Positions 1 to 11,165 of a stretch of 64,000 nt of DNA are shown here, in pieces; position 1 is the stretch's first letter; the number at the start of each line of letters is the position of its first letter. Source of the DNA: Dendrolimus kikuchii. Its lineage: Eukaryota; Arthropoda; Insecta; Lepidoptera; Lasiocampidae. Both the position numbers and the translations under genes were made by a program. The stretch is taken from contig CM034389.1 of assembly GCA_019925095.2 (NCBI GenBank), positions 134,001 to 198,000 of the forward strand. The letters run 5' to 3'. The notes under the pieces are model-generated. The model saw nothing but the letters and a program-made list of their open reading frames with translations, was not told the DNA's origin and did not search any database.

Positions 1-56
1 ACTAGCAACATTCTCAAAATAAACATTCTGCTTTAACATATGATATAAATAACAAT

Positions 57-292
57 CAATCCAACAAGTGGATGGATGCAGAAGTCGTGGAAGGCCACGA
101 CACACCTTCCATGATCAAATTGATCGTGTACTAACGGAGGGTGACGTCAGGAGCCTTAAGAACAAACGAGCGTGCATGACAAAAGTTATGAATGTCAAAG
201 AAGCAAGTGAGGTGTGTAAAAATGGGCCTAAATGGCGCTCTGTTGTTCGTGCCTATCCCGCAAGGGAACTGGCGTGAAGTTATGTATGTATG
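57..292 (+). mobile_element. RTE family A, 5'-truncated copy
   Basis: It encodes the family A C-terminus from DGCRSRGRPRHTFHDQ to ARELA and ends in a TATG-repeat tail. A 13-bp target duplication (tataaataacaat) flanks it at 44-56 and 293-305. Confidence 0.85.
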
Positions 293-305
293 TATAAATA
301 ACAAT

Positions 306-971
306 ATAGTTGCTCGTAATATTTCTTTCGTTTCATATTAGCAGAGATTTTGAAAGGTGTAAAAAAATGAATAAATCTGTTCTAAATTCGGGAAGAAACA
401 TAATTTATTAAATTTACAGACGATATCTTGCGAATATGAAGCAAGAAGTATTCTTTCGAACCTCGACGATGTTTACCAAATACCCAATGATATGACAGGT
501 ATATTGAGTTTGTTTTGTTGTTGTTAGTTCAATTGTGTATTACTTGATAAAGAAATTGCTATTTTGGATCTCTCATATACGTACGATATATGTGGAAATT
601 TTGCTAACTATTATCGACCAGATAGGTTAGGCTTATGTTCTGTTTTTAGTATTTGTTTGTAGTGTTGCCACATCTGCGAAAGTGTTATCACAAAATGGAG
701 TTGATTGACATAAATGTACGCTATGGTTTGAATAAATTTACGTAATAATTTCTTTTACTTTGAATTTTGGTTGAATTACATTCTATAAAGATTATAGGAA
801 GCAGCTAAGCGTGCATTTCGACGATTGGAAAAAGTGTGAGTGATTAGTTGTAAATGTCGAAGATGACAATAGCAGAACTTCTGAATTCGAGTCTGACGAA
901 GATGATGTTGCGGCCAGCTCTAACCAAGACATGGATGTAGAAGCAGTTAGCGAGATAGAATAATAATATAG
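306..971 (+). other. Unassigned AT-rich stretch with a small acidic open segment
   Basis: I recognise no element here. Positions 844-963 on the plus strand read as 39 codons rich in Asp, Glu and Ser (for example FESDEDDVAASSNQDMDVEA) and end at a TAA. A start codon and splice sites are not evident, and the solo LTR begins eight bases after the stop. It could be a remnant of a transposase N-terminus or chance. Confidence 0.25.
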
Positions 972-1665
972 TGTTACATACCGACAAAGATATGCGCACA
1001 CCTGCCGGTCGTAAAAGCACGGTTAATTGCTTTCCCGGATATAGGACTTCTTTCGTTTACTTTGTATTTTAAAAAAAAAAATTTTTTCTTAACGTCTCTA
1101 CGGACTCGAGTTCCGTACCTTTTTTTACTACTTAATTTCTATGAAAGATTTTAGAGTCCATACACGCTTATTGTTTATTTTTGTTAGTGTGTGACATTAA
1201 TTTAGTGATTTATATGTTATGGTGTACCTTAAGATTAACTTATTATATTAAATTATCCTATTTTTAATTACTTTGTATTTAGAATTTGTAACTAAGAAAA
1301 ACATGCTATTGTTTTTCTACTTGTTTTATGGTCGTCATTAGTGTCGAACTAATCGCAGTTCGCAGGTGTGCAAATTACATTTTCTTGGAAGAACCCAGCC
1401 CACGCAATCGATTGTGTATTGTACAGTTTACTATAAAACAATGCCCGAACGGAGGGGTGGGGCAGTCGAGCGAGGATCACGATACGTGTAAGACGTACAT
1501 TCGACAAGCGATATAGTGACGGACATTGCGCGTGTTATTGAATCGTGCAGTGTATACTGTTTCTAACCAGTTGTATTTGTACCTGTTTTGTTTGTGTTTG
1601 TGCAGTTCTAATAAACTTTATATTAATTCCAACGGCATTTTAATTCGAGTTCCACACTCGTAACA
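972..1665 (+). mobile_element. Solo LTR, family G (Gypsy-type), with a nested insertion
   Basis: It starts TGTTACAT and ends CGTAACA, with a TCTAATAAAC polyadenylation-like signal near the right end. A 4-bp duplication (atag) flanks it. Without the 198-bp insertion at 1070-1267 plus its duplicated site, it is about the size of the 492-bp copy at 25325-25816. No internal retrotransposon domain is attached. Confidence 0.7.
1070..1267. mobile_element. Short retroposon nested in the solo LTR
   Basis: Its core resembles 30253-30430 closely and begins near CTCTACGGACTCGAGTTCCG. A 13-bp duplication of the LTR (ttactttgtattt, 1057-1069 and 1268-1280) flanks it. An A-run lies at its left edge. No coding capacity was seen. 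Confidence 0.65.
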
Positions 1666-1864
1666 ATAGTATAATTAAATAAGACCTATCACATTTTATT
1701 TCCGGGAATTTTGAATGAATAATAAAATTAACAAGCGCTTTAATGTCAAATAACATTACAATAAGGTCTTTGGATAGTATTTTGTAAACTTTGCGTATCT
1801 CCTTATCATAGCAATAATCTATCTTTGGGCCACTAAAGTGATAAACTACAAGCGTCTCCACTCA

Positions 1865-2470
1865 GCTGAGATGAGAATGTTGATATGGATGTGTGGTGTT
1901 ACAAGAATGGATGAGGTGAGAAATGAGCACATAAGGGGATCCTTGAAAGTTGCACCCGTGACTGAAAGATTAAGAGGAAGAAGATATAGAGTCACATGAC
2001 AAAAAGAATATTAAACTGCAAGATTGATGGGTACAAATGTTTTTTTTTTTATTGCAGGAGATCAGCAGACAGGCAGACGGCCTACTTGATGGAAAGCGGT
2101 TACCATCGCCTATGGACATTTGCAACAACAAAATTGCTACAAATACGCTGCTGCTCTCTTAAGGGAGACTGGAACCTGGTCACTAATGCCGGAACACAAC
2201 TCAAGGTTGTTATGGTGACATACTTTAGACTAGGGGTGGTAGCCATCCAGTTGGGAAATGCCCTAGCACCTGGCTGTGGGTTGTTTGGTCGCCTCTTACG
2301 ACAGGCCGCCCGGCCGAAGGAAATCGTATTCTTTCTCCGTTCCTGCACGAATAGAAATGTAAAGGTAGACCAGAAAAAAGATGGATGGACTGTGTCAAGG
2401 ATGTATATGTGGTGTGACAGAAGATGTATGTCAGAATAGAGGAGTGTGAATCTATCCTATCTGTAGTCAA
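1865..2470 (+). pseudogene. Second RTE-type element (family B), C-terminal pseudogene split by a retroposon
   Basis: The plus strand encodes an RTE-like C-terminus: EMRMLIWMCGVTRMDEVRN, then GSLKVAPVTERLRGRR. A frame change leads to MTKRILNCKIDGYK. After the family S insertion (2040-2350) the message resumes with RPEKRWMDCVKDV. This order (DRVRN-type motif, then GRP-K-RW-D) is typical of RTE and related LINE C-termini and is distinct from family A. A frameshift and stops disable it. Confidence 0.65.
2040..2350 (-). mobile_element. Family S short retroposon
   Basis: A near full-length copy lies in reverse: the T-run and TATTGCAGGAGATCAGCAGA at left correspond to the poly(A) end, and CTCCGTTCCTGCACG at right to the 5' end. 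It interrupts the family B coding remnant. Confidence 0.8.
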
Positions 2471-3011
2471 GGTTAGTGAATTATAACAAAGCGAATTTAT
2501 CTATGTTATTTTAATTTTGACTCTGATGTACGGTTTATTACATCTGAGGATATTAAATAACTAGATAAAATAACTTGAACTATGATTTATTGATATTTAC
2601 TTAATACTAGATATTAAATGATATGATGTATGAGTAACACATACGCGAGTCGCGGTGCTTTTACGTGAACTGGTCATTTTACTTGTCGAAAATAACGCGT
2701 GCTCGCGTAAATGCTGATTGCGCATTCTGTACGGTTACACCGTACATCTGATCTAAGTCTAAACTCCATTAAAAGCAATACAGATATAACAATGCTACGA
2801 TTCAGAAGAGAAGCATTTTTATAGTTTACTAAGGATATCTATCCGAATTTAAAGGAAAATACTTTTCTTGATATTTTGACGTTGTTTACCAAAGAACAGC
2901 CGACATGACGGGTTTGTAAGGGTTTGTTTAGCTTCTTTTAATAAAATAAGGTTGTTCTGTTAATTATCGCAAGGTATTAAAATTCTTGTTTCCAAAATTA
3001 TAGTTTGTATG
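2471..3011. other. No recognisable feature
   Basis: This AT-rich sequence has no coding, repeat or RNA signal that I can support. Confidence 0.5.
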
Positions 3012-3505
3012 TCTTTTAAGATGGCCCGGACATTTGGAGCGTTTGCGTGGGGCCATGGGAAGGCTAACACGGAGAGGCCCCTTGACAAATTTAATCTAAA
3101 TGTGGCGTGACACTGACCGGCGATTATCCCTGTCTACACCATATAGTGATGCACCCAAGGACAAGTCCCGGCCAGTGTAGGACTTTTGTGGGAAATGTGG
3201 ACAAAAAGTACCAGGCTATTGGGGTGAACTGCTAATGGTTCGGGGCACATAGAAAAATGGGCAAAGGCTGACTCGCCACTCCCTGCATGGGCCTCAAAAA
3301 ATGCCGTAAAACATGGGTGTGAGTGGCTAAAGGGTGTAGAGAGGTGGGCTGCAGGTTCACCGGAGCTACTTCCGACGCGATGCCATTTATCACTTCCACC
3401 CCTGGAGCTTAAGTCTTAGCTCTAGCGATCTCCACTCAGGCAAACAAGCAAGAATTGTCGCTACTCACTTAAGGCTTCGCCACAAAGCCCCCCTGCGGGA
3501 AATTA
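3012..3505 (+). repeat. LINE 3'-region-like repeat, copy 1
   Basis: It matches 29730-30222 along most of its length, with shared landmarks GTGGGGCCATGGGAAGGC and GACACTGACCGGCGATTATC. A segment of about 55 bases found in the other copy is missing here. The coding part is absent, so assignment to a LINE 3' untranslated region is by general appearance only. Confidence 0.5.
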
Positions 3506-3704
3506 TAGTAATTATTATTAAAGTAATAGTGTCGTAACTAAAGCAACCTGATACTTGCACGATGTTTGACGAAGTACCTCCTCTGGGATAATGTTATAGA
3601 TGTAGGCCGTTTCACGCAGATCTACTGATGGGTGTAATGCGTTATTTGTGATTTAATTGGGCCACAATCAATATCTTTGACATTATTGCAGGTGTGGCCG
3701 CAGC

Positions 3705-4162
3705 GGCGCGGGTGGGGCCCCTAGGGGTATAGGGGTTCTCACTCACCCGCACATGCCGTCGAGATGAGAGCGCGAGTGTTCCGCGCGAGCTCATCTCTCT
3801 TTCCGTGGGGCGCGTTACAAACCGCCCCACGCATGGACTAGACCTAGTAGTAGCCGGGGGATACGTCCGCTGGCATAGGAAGAGGCCCAGTGAGGGGGGC
3901 CCACGCCTGCCAGGGCACGCGGAGTTGGGAATCCCCATTCACGTAGCCCTGGCATAAGGCGCAGGACGGAACACCCAGGGGTTTTAGTGGGTATCCCTAA
4001 TTGGGGAGTGGCAATAGCGTGGCACCGGTTCTGACCGGGCACGCTAGAGCCACCCCCGATCTGGCGAATCCCACACTCACACGGGTCGCGAATATCCCCC
4101 CAGGCTTCTGTGCCTGTCGCGACTTAGTCCTCAAACGGATTTCCCCTGGCCAAAAAAAAAAA
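3705..4162 (+). mobile_element. R1-like LINE, 3'UTR-only insertion
   Basis: The sequence matches the 3' untranslated region of the R1-like LINE at 50075-50480 (landmarks GCGGGTGGGGCCCCT and GGGGTTTTAGTGGGTATCCC). It ends in an A-run and is flanked by a 14-bp duplication (ggtgtggccgcagc, 3691-3704 and 4163-4176). It is a severely 5'-truncated retrotransposition product with no coding sequence. Confidence 0.85.
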
Positions 4163-4176
4163 GGTGTGGCCGCAGC

Positions 4177-4615
4177 ATAAAAATTGGACTTGTTAGAGTT
4201 TAGACTTTGCGAAAGTGGCGCCTCTCTTTTCTACTTTATTCTAAATTTCACGTGTTTAGGCAATTCGTTTAAAATACGTATTAAAATACAACTTTTTAGT
4301 AACGAACGTGTTTGGTCATTTTCAAATCACCTCAAAGAAAAATATATGTACTTATATACTATGTTTATTTAGGTATTCGTTTGGCTCAGCCTCAATTTGG
4401 TGTAAAACCCTATTTACAAGTAAATAATGTCGGTTTGCATATCGTTGCAGACACAGGAACTGACGGGCCAACTCATCAAAGCTAACCACTAATAATTCCT
4501 AATGAAATAGAGAACTCCTATGGGGCGGTGATATAGGAGGGCCAGTGTGGCAGGCGCAGTGGCGGGAGGGGCTTGCACATCCGACATCCTTTCATTCCTT
4601 CATTTGTCCATTAAA
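4177..4615. other. No recognisable feature
   Basis: This stretch is AT-rich, with a GC-richer tail near 4530-4580. No gene or repeat boundary was identified. Confidence 0.4.
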
Positions 4616-5007
4616 TCTATATATATAAAAATCAATGCTACTTTTCATTGTAATTTTATAACTTGAGAACAACTTTACCGATTTTGATGAAATTTTGTGT
4701 GTGTGTGTTTGAGTGAGTTCCCGGGATGGTTTAGATTCGCAATCAGAACCGGTAGGTGGCGCTGAGATCGAGTTCTAGAATCCTCCTAATCACCTGGACC
4801 GATTATGGTGATTTTGTTTTTGTGTGTGTTTGAGTGGGTTGCCGGATGGTTTAGATTCGCAATCAGAACCGGTAGGTGGGGCTGAGATCGGGTTCTACAA
4901 TCCTCCTTATCACCTGGAGCGATTTTGGTGATTTTGTTTTTGTAACATGAAACAGTCTTTTAGGAATTCAGAAAATATGGCGGTACGAAGTTCGTCGGGT
5001 CAGCTAG
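4616..5007 (+). mobile_element. Helitron-like element, family H2
   Basis: It runs from TC to CTAG and sits between an A and a T, the hallmark of Helitron insertion at A^T. It carries the H2 landmark CAGAACCGGTAGGTGG twice, because an internal segment of about 125 bases is tandemly duplicated. It is non-autonomous and has no coding sequence. Confidence 0.55.
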
Positions 5008-5552
5008 TGAGTATTTAAAAAAAATCTTTTTCTTCGTCAATAATAATTCAAATTAAAAATGTACAAATCTGCAAGTGATAGCGACTGCGTATTTATTTGT
5101 TTGTCTATTACGCCAATCAGTAACTCCACATTACAAAGCAATTTACAATTAAATAATAACCGTAACTAATGTTTGTCTACTTGATCATCGAATTACGTAA
5201 ATTGAAGACAGACCTACAGCAGCAAGGGATTCAATTTACATTCCGACCGCCGACAGCGGACAAACGAGCGGGGGTCAATTTAAAAATGACCCCGGCCCGA
5301 GTGCAATCGCTCCCTGTCGGCGAGGACACCCGCGATCCATCACGGGGCCGATCTCACGTTCCACGTGTTGTGTACACCATTGATCACGACGCAGGCCCCT
5401 CAACGATAGAGGCTTAACCCTACCCGGCGCGCAGCGGACTCGCACCGGCCGCTAATTAATGCGATCGTTTCCCACGGCTCCCTGACTCGAGCCCTGGATA
5501 TCGGGTGAAGCGCCTATTCTTCTACATTTAATGGGAAAAACGATGTAACCTT
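5008..5552. other. Unassigned, with a GC-rich patch
   Basis: Positions about 5240-5510 are clearly GC-rich compared with the flanks, but neither strand shows an Ig domain or another protein I recognise. An open frame exists there on the plus strand (5169-5417) without supporting signals. Confidence 0.3.
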
Positions 5553-6030
5553 GTTAATATTATAAATGCGAAAGTAACTCTGTATCTCTGTCTGTCCTTC
5601 AAAAACTACTGGACCAATTTGGCTATACATACATACATACATAACTTCACGCCAGTTCCCTTGCGGGGTAGATACGAAAAACAGAGCGCCATTTAGGCTT
5701 ATTCTTACACACCTCACTTGCTTCTTTGACATTCATAACTCTTGTCATGCACGCTCGTCTGTTCTTAAGGCTCCTGACATCACCTTCTGCTAGTACACGA
5801 TCAATTTGATCATGGAAGGTGTGTCGTGGCCTTCCACGACTTCTGTAATTTGGTTATAATTTGGTATATATGTAATTTGAATACCGAGGATAGACAAGGG
5901 ATATATTATATCTCGGATAATGGGATAGGTTTGGGGATAGATTTGTGTAAATGTTATCCCAGAAAGTAGGATAGCTTTTAATTTTGTGATTTGCCATTTT
6001 CGCAATTTTGGTTAATCTAGTCGATGTGTT
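5553..6030 (+). mobile_element. Helitron-like repeat, family H3, interrupted by an RTE copy
   Basis: It shares TAATATTATAAATGCGAAAG and the later GTAATTTGAATACCGAGG block with 15797-16190. The RTE copy at 5628-5846 splits it and duplicates a piece of it. Confidence 0.5.
5628..5846 (-). mobile_element. RTE family A, 5'-truncated copy
   Basis: The TACA-repeat (tail) is at left and the element stops at CTTCTG. A 12-bp duplication flanks it with one mismatch (aatttggctata at 5616-5627, aatttggttata at 5847-5858). Confidence 0.85.
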
Positions 6031-6295
6031 CGATTTGGTGTACATATGTAATTTTAATATTGAAAATTAGTACTATTCTCCGTTCTTATACGTGCTTAGA
6101 TGCAATTTTGGCTCTAGAAATTTTACTTCATCGACCATCGATGCTAAGACATACTTGACCGGTTCACTGCCACTGTTTGAGGCAAGCGGAGAACTAGGAT
6201 ATGTAGCGCAAACTTGGGCAGACCTATGTCTAGCAGGTGACAACGATTGACAAAAGATGAAGGTAATTAATAATATTAATTATAATAATACCTCT
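6031..6295. other. No recognisable feature
   Basis: AT-rich sequence leading up to a stack of insertions. It contains the first copy of the site taatacctct (6286-6295). Confidence 0.4.
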
Positions 6296-6812
6296 GTACC
6301 ATACCGGCGCTAAGAACCTTAGCCAGAAGGCCCAGCTCGCCATACACAACGCGGTGCTGGTACCTACGCTCACGTATGGAAGCGAGAGTTGGGTATGGAA
6401 GAGAGAGCATGAAAGTAGAGTAAACGCGGTCGAGATGCGAGCACTGCGCAAAATCTGCGGAGTGACGCTCGCGGACCGCGTTCGTAATACCGAAGTAAGA
6501 AAGAGAGTTGCTCTGAAAGAGAGTGTCGGGGTGAAGGTAAGGAAAGGAATGCTCCGGTGGTTCGGGCATGTGAAAAGAATGACTAAACAGATATACAATG
6601 CAAAAGTGGATGGATGCAGAAGTCGTGGAAGGCCACGACACACCTTCCATGATCAAATTGATAGTGTACTAGCGGAGGGTGACGAGTGTGCATGACAAGA
6701 GTTATGAATGTCAAAGAAGCAAGTGAGGTGTGTAAAAATGGGCCTAAATGGCGCTCTGTTGTTCGTGCCTACCCCGCAAGGGAACTGGCGTGAAGTTATG
6801 TATGTATGTATG
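6296..6812 (+). mobile_element. RTE family A, long copy
   Basis: It encodes the family A C-terminal region from NLSQKAQLAIHNAVLVPTLT onward, though a deletion near 6684 removes part of the segment between AEGD and CMT. A 10-bp duplication (taatacctct) lies at 6286-6295 and 6813-6822. A second LINE later used the right-hand duplicate as its own target. Confidence 0.85.
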
Positions 6813-6822
6813 TAATACCTCT

Positions 6823-7397
6823 TTTTTTTTTTTTTTTTTTTATTTTTATTTTTTTTTTTTTTTACAAGGGGAAATCCGTTTGCGGACCCCCCGCCGGGGA
6901 GACTTCGGCGGGGGAGTGTGGGACTCGCCGGCTAGAGGAGCCGGAATACCCACTAAAACCCCTTGGTGCCACCTGACGCCATGAGCCGGGGTCACGGGAT
7001 ATGCGTGAGCTTTTCTTCCGCGACCCCGGCTGGCGTGGGCCCACCCCAGCACTGGGGCAGGCCTCTCCGTACTTATAATTGAGGGGCGCGCGCGGGCACT
7101 GACGCGCCCCCTACTCGGCGGCCTTAGATGCGGGTGACGGCCTTATAGCCTCCCCTGACCGTCACCCGCGCCGCGCGTTCATGGCGGCCGGAGGTCCGTA
7201 TTCCTCCGGCGCCGAGACCGGTTATTGCGGCGGGAGAGGAGCGCGGCTGCTCGCTCTCTCTCCCGCTCCGCCGCCTCCTTTGCGGACATGACTGCCTCGC
7301 AAAAGGAGGCGACGGCGTCCCATTCAGGTTGGCCCCCGACCATGGCCTGGACCACGGCCGGGAGCGACAGGTCTGGTCCGATGTTTGCGCCGAGAAA
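6823..7397 (-). mobile_element. R1-like LINE, second subtype, 5'-truncated
   Basis: It is read on the minus strand and ends in a long A-run (T-run at 6822-6864, with two interruptions). A 12-bp duplication (tgtaatacctct) lies at 6811-6822 and 7398-7409. It contains the last 70 or so codons of ORF2 followed by a GC-rich 3' untranslated region. It inserted at the end of the adjacent RTE copy. Confidence 0.85.
7179..7397 (-). CDS. R1-like LINE ORF2, extreme C-terminus
   Basis: About 72 codons remain open to a TGA at 7181-7179. They include LSLPAVVQAMVGGQPEWDAV, ASFCEAVMSAKEAAERERE, an arginine-rich stretch and the terminal DLRPP. The same order appears at the end of the LINE at 48983-50074, so the two are related subtypes. 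The reverse transcriptase domain is missing because the insertion is 5'-truncated. Confidence 0.75.
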   Translation of the reverse strand, partial: FLGANIGPDLSLPAVVQAMVGGQPEWDAVASFCEAVMSAKEAAERERERAAALLSRRNNRSRRRRNTDLRPP

Positions 7398-7514
7398 TGT
7401 AATACCTCTGTTTTTTTATTATTTTTAGAGTTGGGAAAGACAGTTTCGCTTCAGCCGTTGTATTTACGCTTGTTTCATTAAACAAGGCCTCTGAAAAAAA
7501 AACATTTTTTAGCA

Positions 7515-7515
<1 letters not shown>

Positions 7516-7548
<33 letters not shown>
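7516..7548. repeat. (TG)n microsatellite
   Basis: About 16 uninterrupted TG units. Confidence 0.95.
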
Positions 7549-7551
<3 letters not shown>

Positions 7552-7640
7552 GTTTGCGATATTCAATGAAGTGAATCTTTCGGGGCATATAACAATAATA
7601 TAAAAAATTAATACAATGTAACCTGTGTTGTAACCTTTTT

Positions 7641-8060
7641 AAGCAAGAGGCGCGCACTAGAGGCTGGAATGACCTATGGTTAAAGTCTTGTCAAACTGTC
7701 GGCAAGCACTATGCTAATCTCCAACCCCTTATCCCCTCGTTCCCCTGGTTTTTCCGTTTCCGCAACATCCCTAAAAAAATTTCTTCCATCATAATTCGTT
7801 TACGTCTTGGCCATGTTTGTTCCCCCGTTTTTTTAGCAAAACTCAGGATTCGTGATAATTCTTTATGTGAGTGTGGTCTGGGCGAAGGTTCCATAGAACA
7901 TATCTTTTTCCATTGCCGTAAAATTTCTACTCCTCTTTATGATATTCTTCCTGCTAATTGCCCTCGTCCTGTTAATAGTAGTGTTCTTTTAACTTTATCG
8001 CATAAATCATTTGTATATATTCTTTGTAAATTCTTGACTGTGAATAAAATTATCTTATAA
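7641..8060 (+). pseudogene. Jockey/I-type non-LTR retrotransposon, C-terminal coding fragment
   Basis: An open frame of about 139 codons with no needed start codon ends at TAA 8058-8060. It encodes IIIRLRLGHVCSPVFLAKL, then CECGLGEGSIEHIFFHC, a C-x-C...H-x4-C arrangement typical of the C-terminal region of Jockey, I and related LINEs (RLR-GH, then C-CG...E-H-F--C). The reverse transcriptase lies upstream in such elements and is absent here, so this is a truncated copy with an undamaged end. Confidence 0.7.
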
Positions 8061-8920
8061 TAGATTGTATAGTATATATATATATATTAATTTTATTGTA
8101 TATATATATTATACTTAGATTGGCTTGAAGTTAGTTATTATTTAGTTTTGTCCTTTGCTGTTATGGTTTGTTGTAAATATTATGTTTATTGTAGTGTATT
8201 AGATTGGCAGAATTTTCTTTTTCTTTTTAATTTACCGGCCAAAATTCCTTTTTATGTCACCTGACTTTTCTATTTACTCGACATTGGCAAAATCAATGCA
8301 TAAATGGCATTGCAGCCATCACCTTAAAAAAAAAAATATATAATATAAATTACCACAAATACATACACATAAAATTAAATACGTTAAACCATATTATAAC
8401 AAATAAAGTGAAGTGGGCTGAGGAGCAGAGGAGCAGCTGTATTTCATTCCCATTGACCAGGTAAGTGCGTACTCATTCTCAAATTCCCGTCCAAATTGTC
8501 CTACACTTCTTTTCCCGCAAAATTAACACAGTTCGCTTCTCGCTAAACCCAGCGCCGCCGTATCAGTTACAATTAAAACAAACGTGTGTTTTTGTAATTT
8601 TATTATCCTCCAAAAATGCTATATTACAAGTTGTTCTATAGTAATCAAAGCCGTTCAGCGTCGGGGCTTCCATGTTCGCGGCAGCGCAGCGAATAGGAGC
8701 CGAGCTCCGTTCTTAATAAGAGGCACTTGTAGTAGCAACAATGGCATTGTGCGGGGTCGGCGACAGCAGTAATTGGACACCGGCCCATCTCGGCTGCTTG
8801 CTCTAATACGGACGACATGCCAACGATCACCTACCCTATTAATAGTTGGCCAGACCTACCATTAACATCGAACTAAACTTGGATAAGGGTTCCAAGATTA
8901 TACAGTCCCAGAACATTTTT
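8061..8920. other. Mostly AT-rich, unassigned
   Basis: The first part (to about 8400) is AT-rich and may be LINE 3' untranslated sequence. Positions 8640-8830 are GC-richer but match nothing I know on either strand. Confidence 0.35.
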
Positions 8921-9199
8921 ATCCGTGCAGGAATGGAGAAAGAATAAAATTCTCTACGTTGGGGCGGCCTGTCGTAAGAGGCGACAAAACTACCCACAGG
9001 TAGTAGGGCATTTGCCCAACTGGATGGCTACCACCCCTGGTCTAAAGTATGTCGCCATAACAACCTTGAGTTGTGTTCCGGCATTAGTGACCAGGCTCCA
9101 GTCTCCCTTAAGAGAGCAGCAGCGCATTTGTAGCAACTTTGCTGTTGCAAATGTCCATAGGCGATAGTAACCGCTGCCGATCTCTTGCAATAAAAAAAA
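8921..9199 (+). mobile_element. Family S short retroposon
   Basis: It starts ATCCGTGCAGGAATGG, contains CCTGTCGTAAGAGGCGAC and ends GCAATAAAAAAAA. It is nearly full length. Confidence 0.85.
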
Positions 9200-9498
9200 T
9201 TGACTATGATAATTTAATGATTTTTATTTATTTTTCTTCCTTTAAATACCAAAGAGACGTGTATTAGGGGAAATTCCCATTGTAACTGTCTCTGAAGATT
9301 TACCAGTGCCAAAATGTTTAAAACGAAGGTTTTTAGTCCGCTGGATGTAATTAAAAGAATTAACGAATGTCACCGTTTGACATTGAAGTTAGCGAAGTTT
9401 AACAGCTTTCTAACTTCGAGAGAAAATCTGGGCACTTCTTAGATAGTTATTATAATTTAATAAGTAGGTAATAGTAGGTAATAAGCAAATTCATGTCT

Positions 9499-9817
9499 TT
9501 TTTTTTATTTTTTTTATTGCAGGAGTTCAGCAGACAGGCAGACGGCCCACTTAGTGGAAAGCGGTTACCATCGCCTATGGACATTTGCAACACCAAAGGT
9601 GCTACAAATGCGCTGCTGCTCTCTTAAAGGAGACTGGAACCTGGTCACTAATGCCGCAACACAATACAAGATTGTTATGGCGGCATACTCTAGACCAGGG
9701 GTGGTCGCCATCCAGTCGAGCAAATACTCTACCACCTGGCTGTGGGTTGTTTAGTCGCCTCTTACGACAGGCCGCCGGGCCGCAGGAAATTGTTTCTTTC
9801 TCCGTTCCTGCACGGAT
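9499..9817 (-). mobile_element. Family S short retroposon
   Basis: A full-length reverse copy. The T-rich run at left is the poly(A) end and GTTCCTGCACGGAT at right is the 5' end. Confidence 0.85.
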
Positions 9818-10937
9818 GTTTACTTTGGTTTAAGATCAACGATGAAGAGACCCATTCTGTCTAATTAATTGCGGTGACAAGCCAACAGCCGTCGGCTACA
9901 TTGAATTTGTTGCGAGCCCCGCAGTTAAGATCTTAATCGGGGAAGTGTTGTGGGCCACCTCCATTAGTGGATAACATTTCAACTAAATTGCGTTAAACTT
10001 CATTTGAGATGGGAAACGAACGCAGCACTCGCTCGCCCCACGGCATCGCCCGCGTCTCTAGATGTCAAGTGTGACCGTGTGGTTTATTCATCTGTGCAAC
10101 TCTTTGTTCTACGGAAGGTGGTGGACTTGAAGCCTAATATAATTGATTGTTATTGTTGTGCTTGAACTGTACTGGAATTATAGTTCAGTATTATAATATT
10201 ACGTGAAGTCACGCGGGTGGATTTAATTATTGCTGCACAGCAAGGTTACAACTTTGAGCAGCATATATGTGAGAAACTGTGCCATGTTCAGCAAATAAGT
10301 TTTTAATATTATCATGTAGCGAATAAGATGATCGTATAAGTCTTAAGTTTAATATTAAATTAATTATGTAAGCAATTATATCGAGAGTAGAACCACTCGT
10401 CGTCTTATTCTGTACTTCCCAACCTAAGTTCCGCGGCGATTGAGTGGTGCGACACCCTATACAACGGGTTAATCTACAGCGATGCATCACATATCTATGT
10501 AAAAAAGCTACCACAGTATAGGTTAGTGCAATGACGTTTTGGCACATTTTCCCAACTGTACCCCTCTTAGTGCCGCCGGTAGAAATCGCCTGCCAGTGAT
10601 CGTCGCTGTGGAGCAAGGCTTCGACCAATGGCCTCGAGCTCGAATCTCTGAAGTTCTCATGCAGCGCACTTGAAAAGTGTGGAACGCAGGCGGCGTTGAG
10701 GGGAAGGCAGACACCCCACAATCTGATGCAGTTACTTATCGAAGTACCTATGCCCGGGGGGCGAATGGCTTTCACTAACTCCACGCCGGCCTCAGGCAAT
10801 CACTCTGTCAGGTATGGGTCATGGTTGCAGTTTAAGGCTTGCGGCAACGCGAATGTTAATAAGGATTTTTCGGGCGATAGCCGGGATACCGTAGACGCGG
10901 AATTTTACAAATTGCATTGTAATGGATGTATGTATGT
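9818..10937. other. Unassigned, with one long minus-strand open frame
   Basis: Positions 10799-10227 on the minus strand are open for 190 codons from an ATG. The most GC-rich part is 10540-10800. I recognise no domain, signal peptide or membrane segment, and composition is mixed along its length. It may be a decayed transposon gene or chance. Confidence 0.3.
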
Positions 10938-11163
10938 AAGTTCGGATGGAATCTTGCAAGTTAAATTTGACCAACTTCCCGGTTTCCGATTGAGCTGAAA
11001 TTTTGCACGCATATGTATACCGCGTGACAATGTAATAATATGGTACCATGGAGCTGATCTGATGATGGAGTCGGAAGGTGGCCATAGGAACTCCTGTACT
11101 AAACAAGATAAACCCGTCGTGTTAGCACTCTGCTGCTACATGATATCCAGGATCTCAAAAGCT
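10938..11163 (+). repeat. Interspersed repeat R250, copy 1
   Basis: It matches 61976-62224 in opposite orientation over about 225 bases, with landmarks CTTCCCGGTTTCCGATTGAG and GTGGCCATAGGAACTCCTG. It has no coding capacity. Confidence 0.75.
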
Positions 11164-11165
11164 TA

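Noticed and set aside
5169..5417. GC-rich open frame as a further Dscam-like exon (Ig5 or later)
   Set aside because: Neither strand shows the cysteine and tryptophan spacing of an Ig or fibronectin domain, and no splice sites give a compatible phase 1 entry.
6230..6656. Recurring minus-strand protein-like frames opposite RTE copies (for example MIMEGVSWPSTTSASIH)
   Set aside because: The same antisense frame appears at nearly every family A copy, so it is the shadow of the RTE coding strand and not a separate gene.
9818..10937. A 190-codon minus-strand open frame (10799-10227) as a host gene
   Set aside because: No domain, codon or splice evidence. Composition changes from GC-rich to AT-rich along its length, as in chance or decayed frames.
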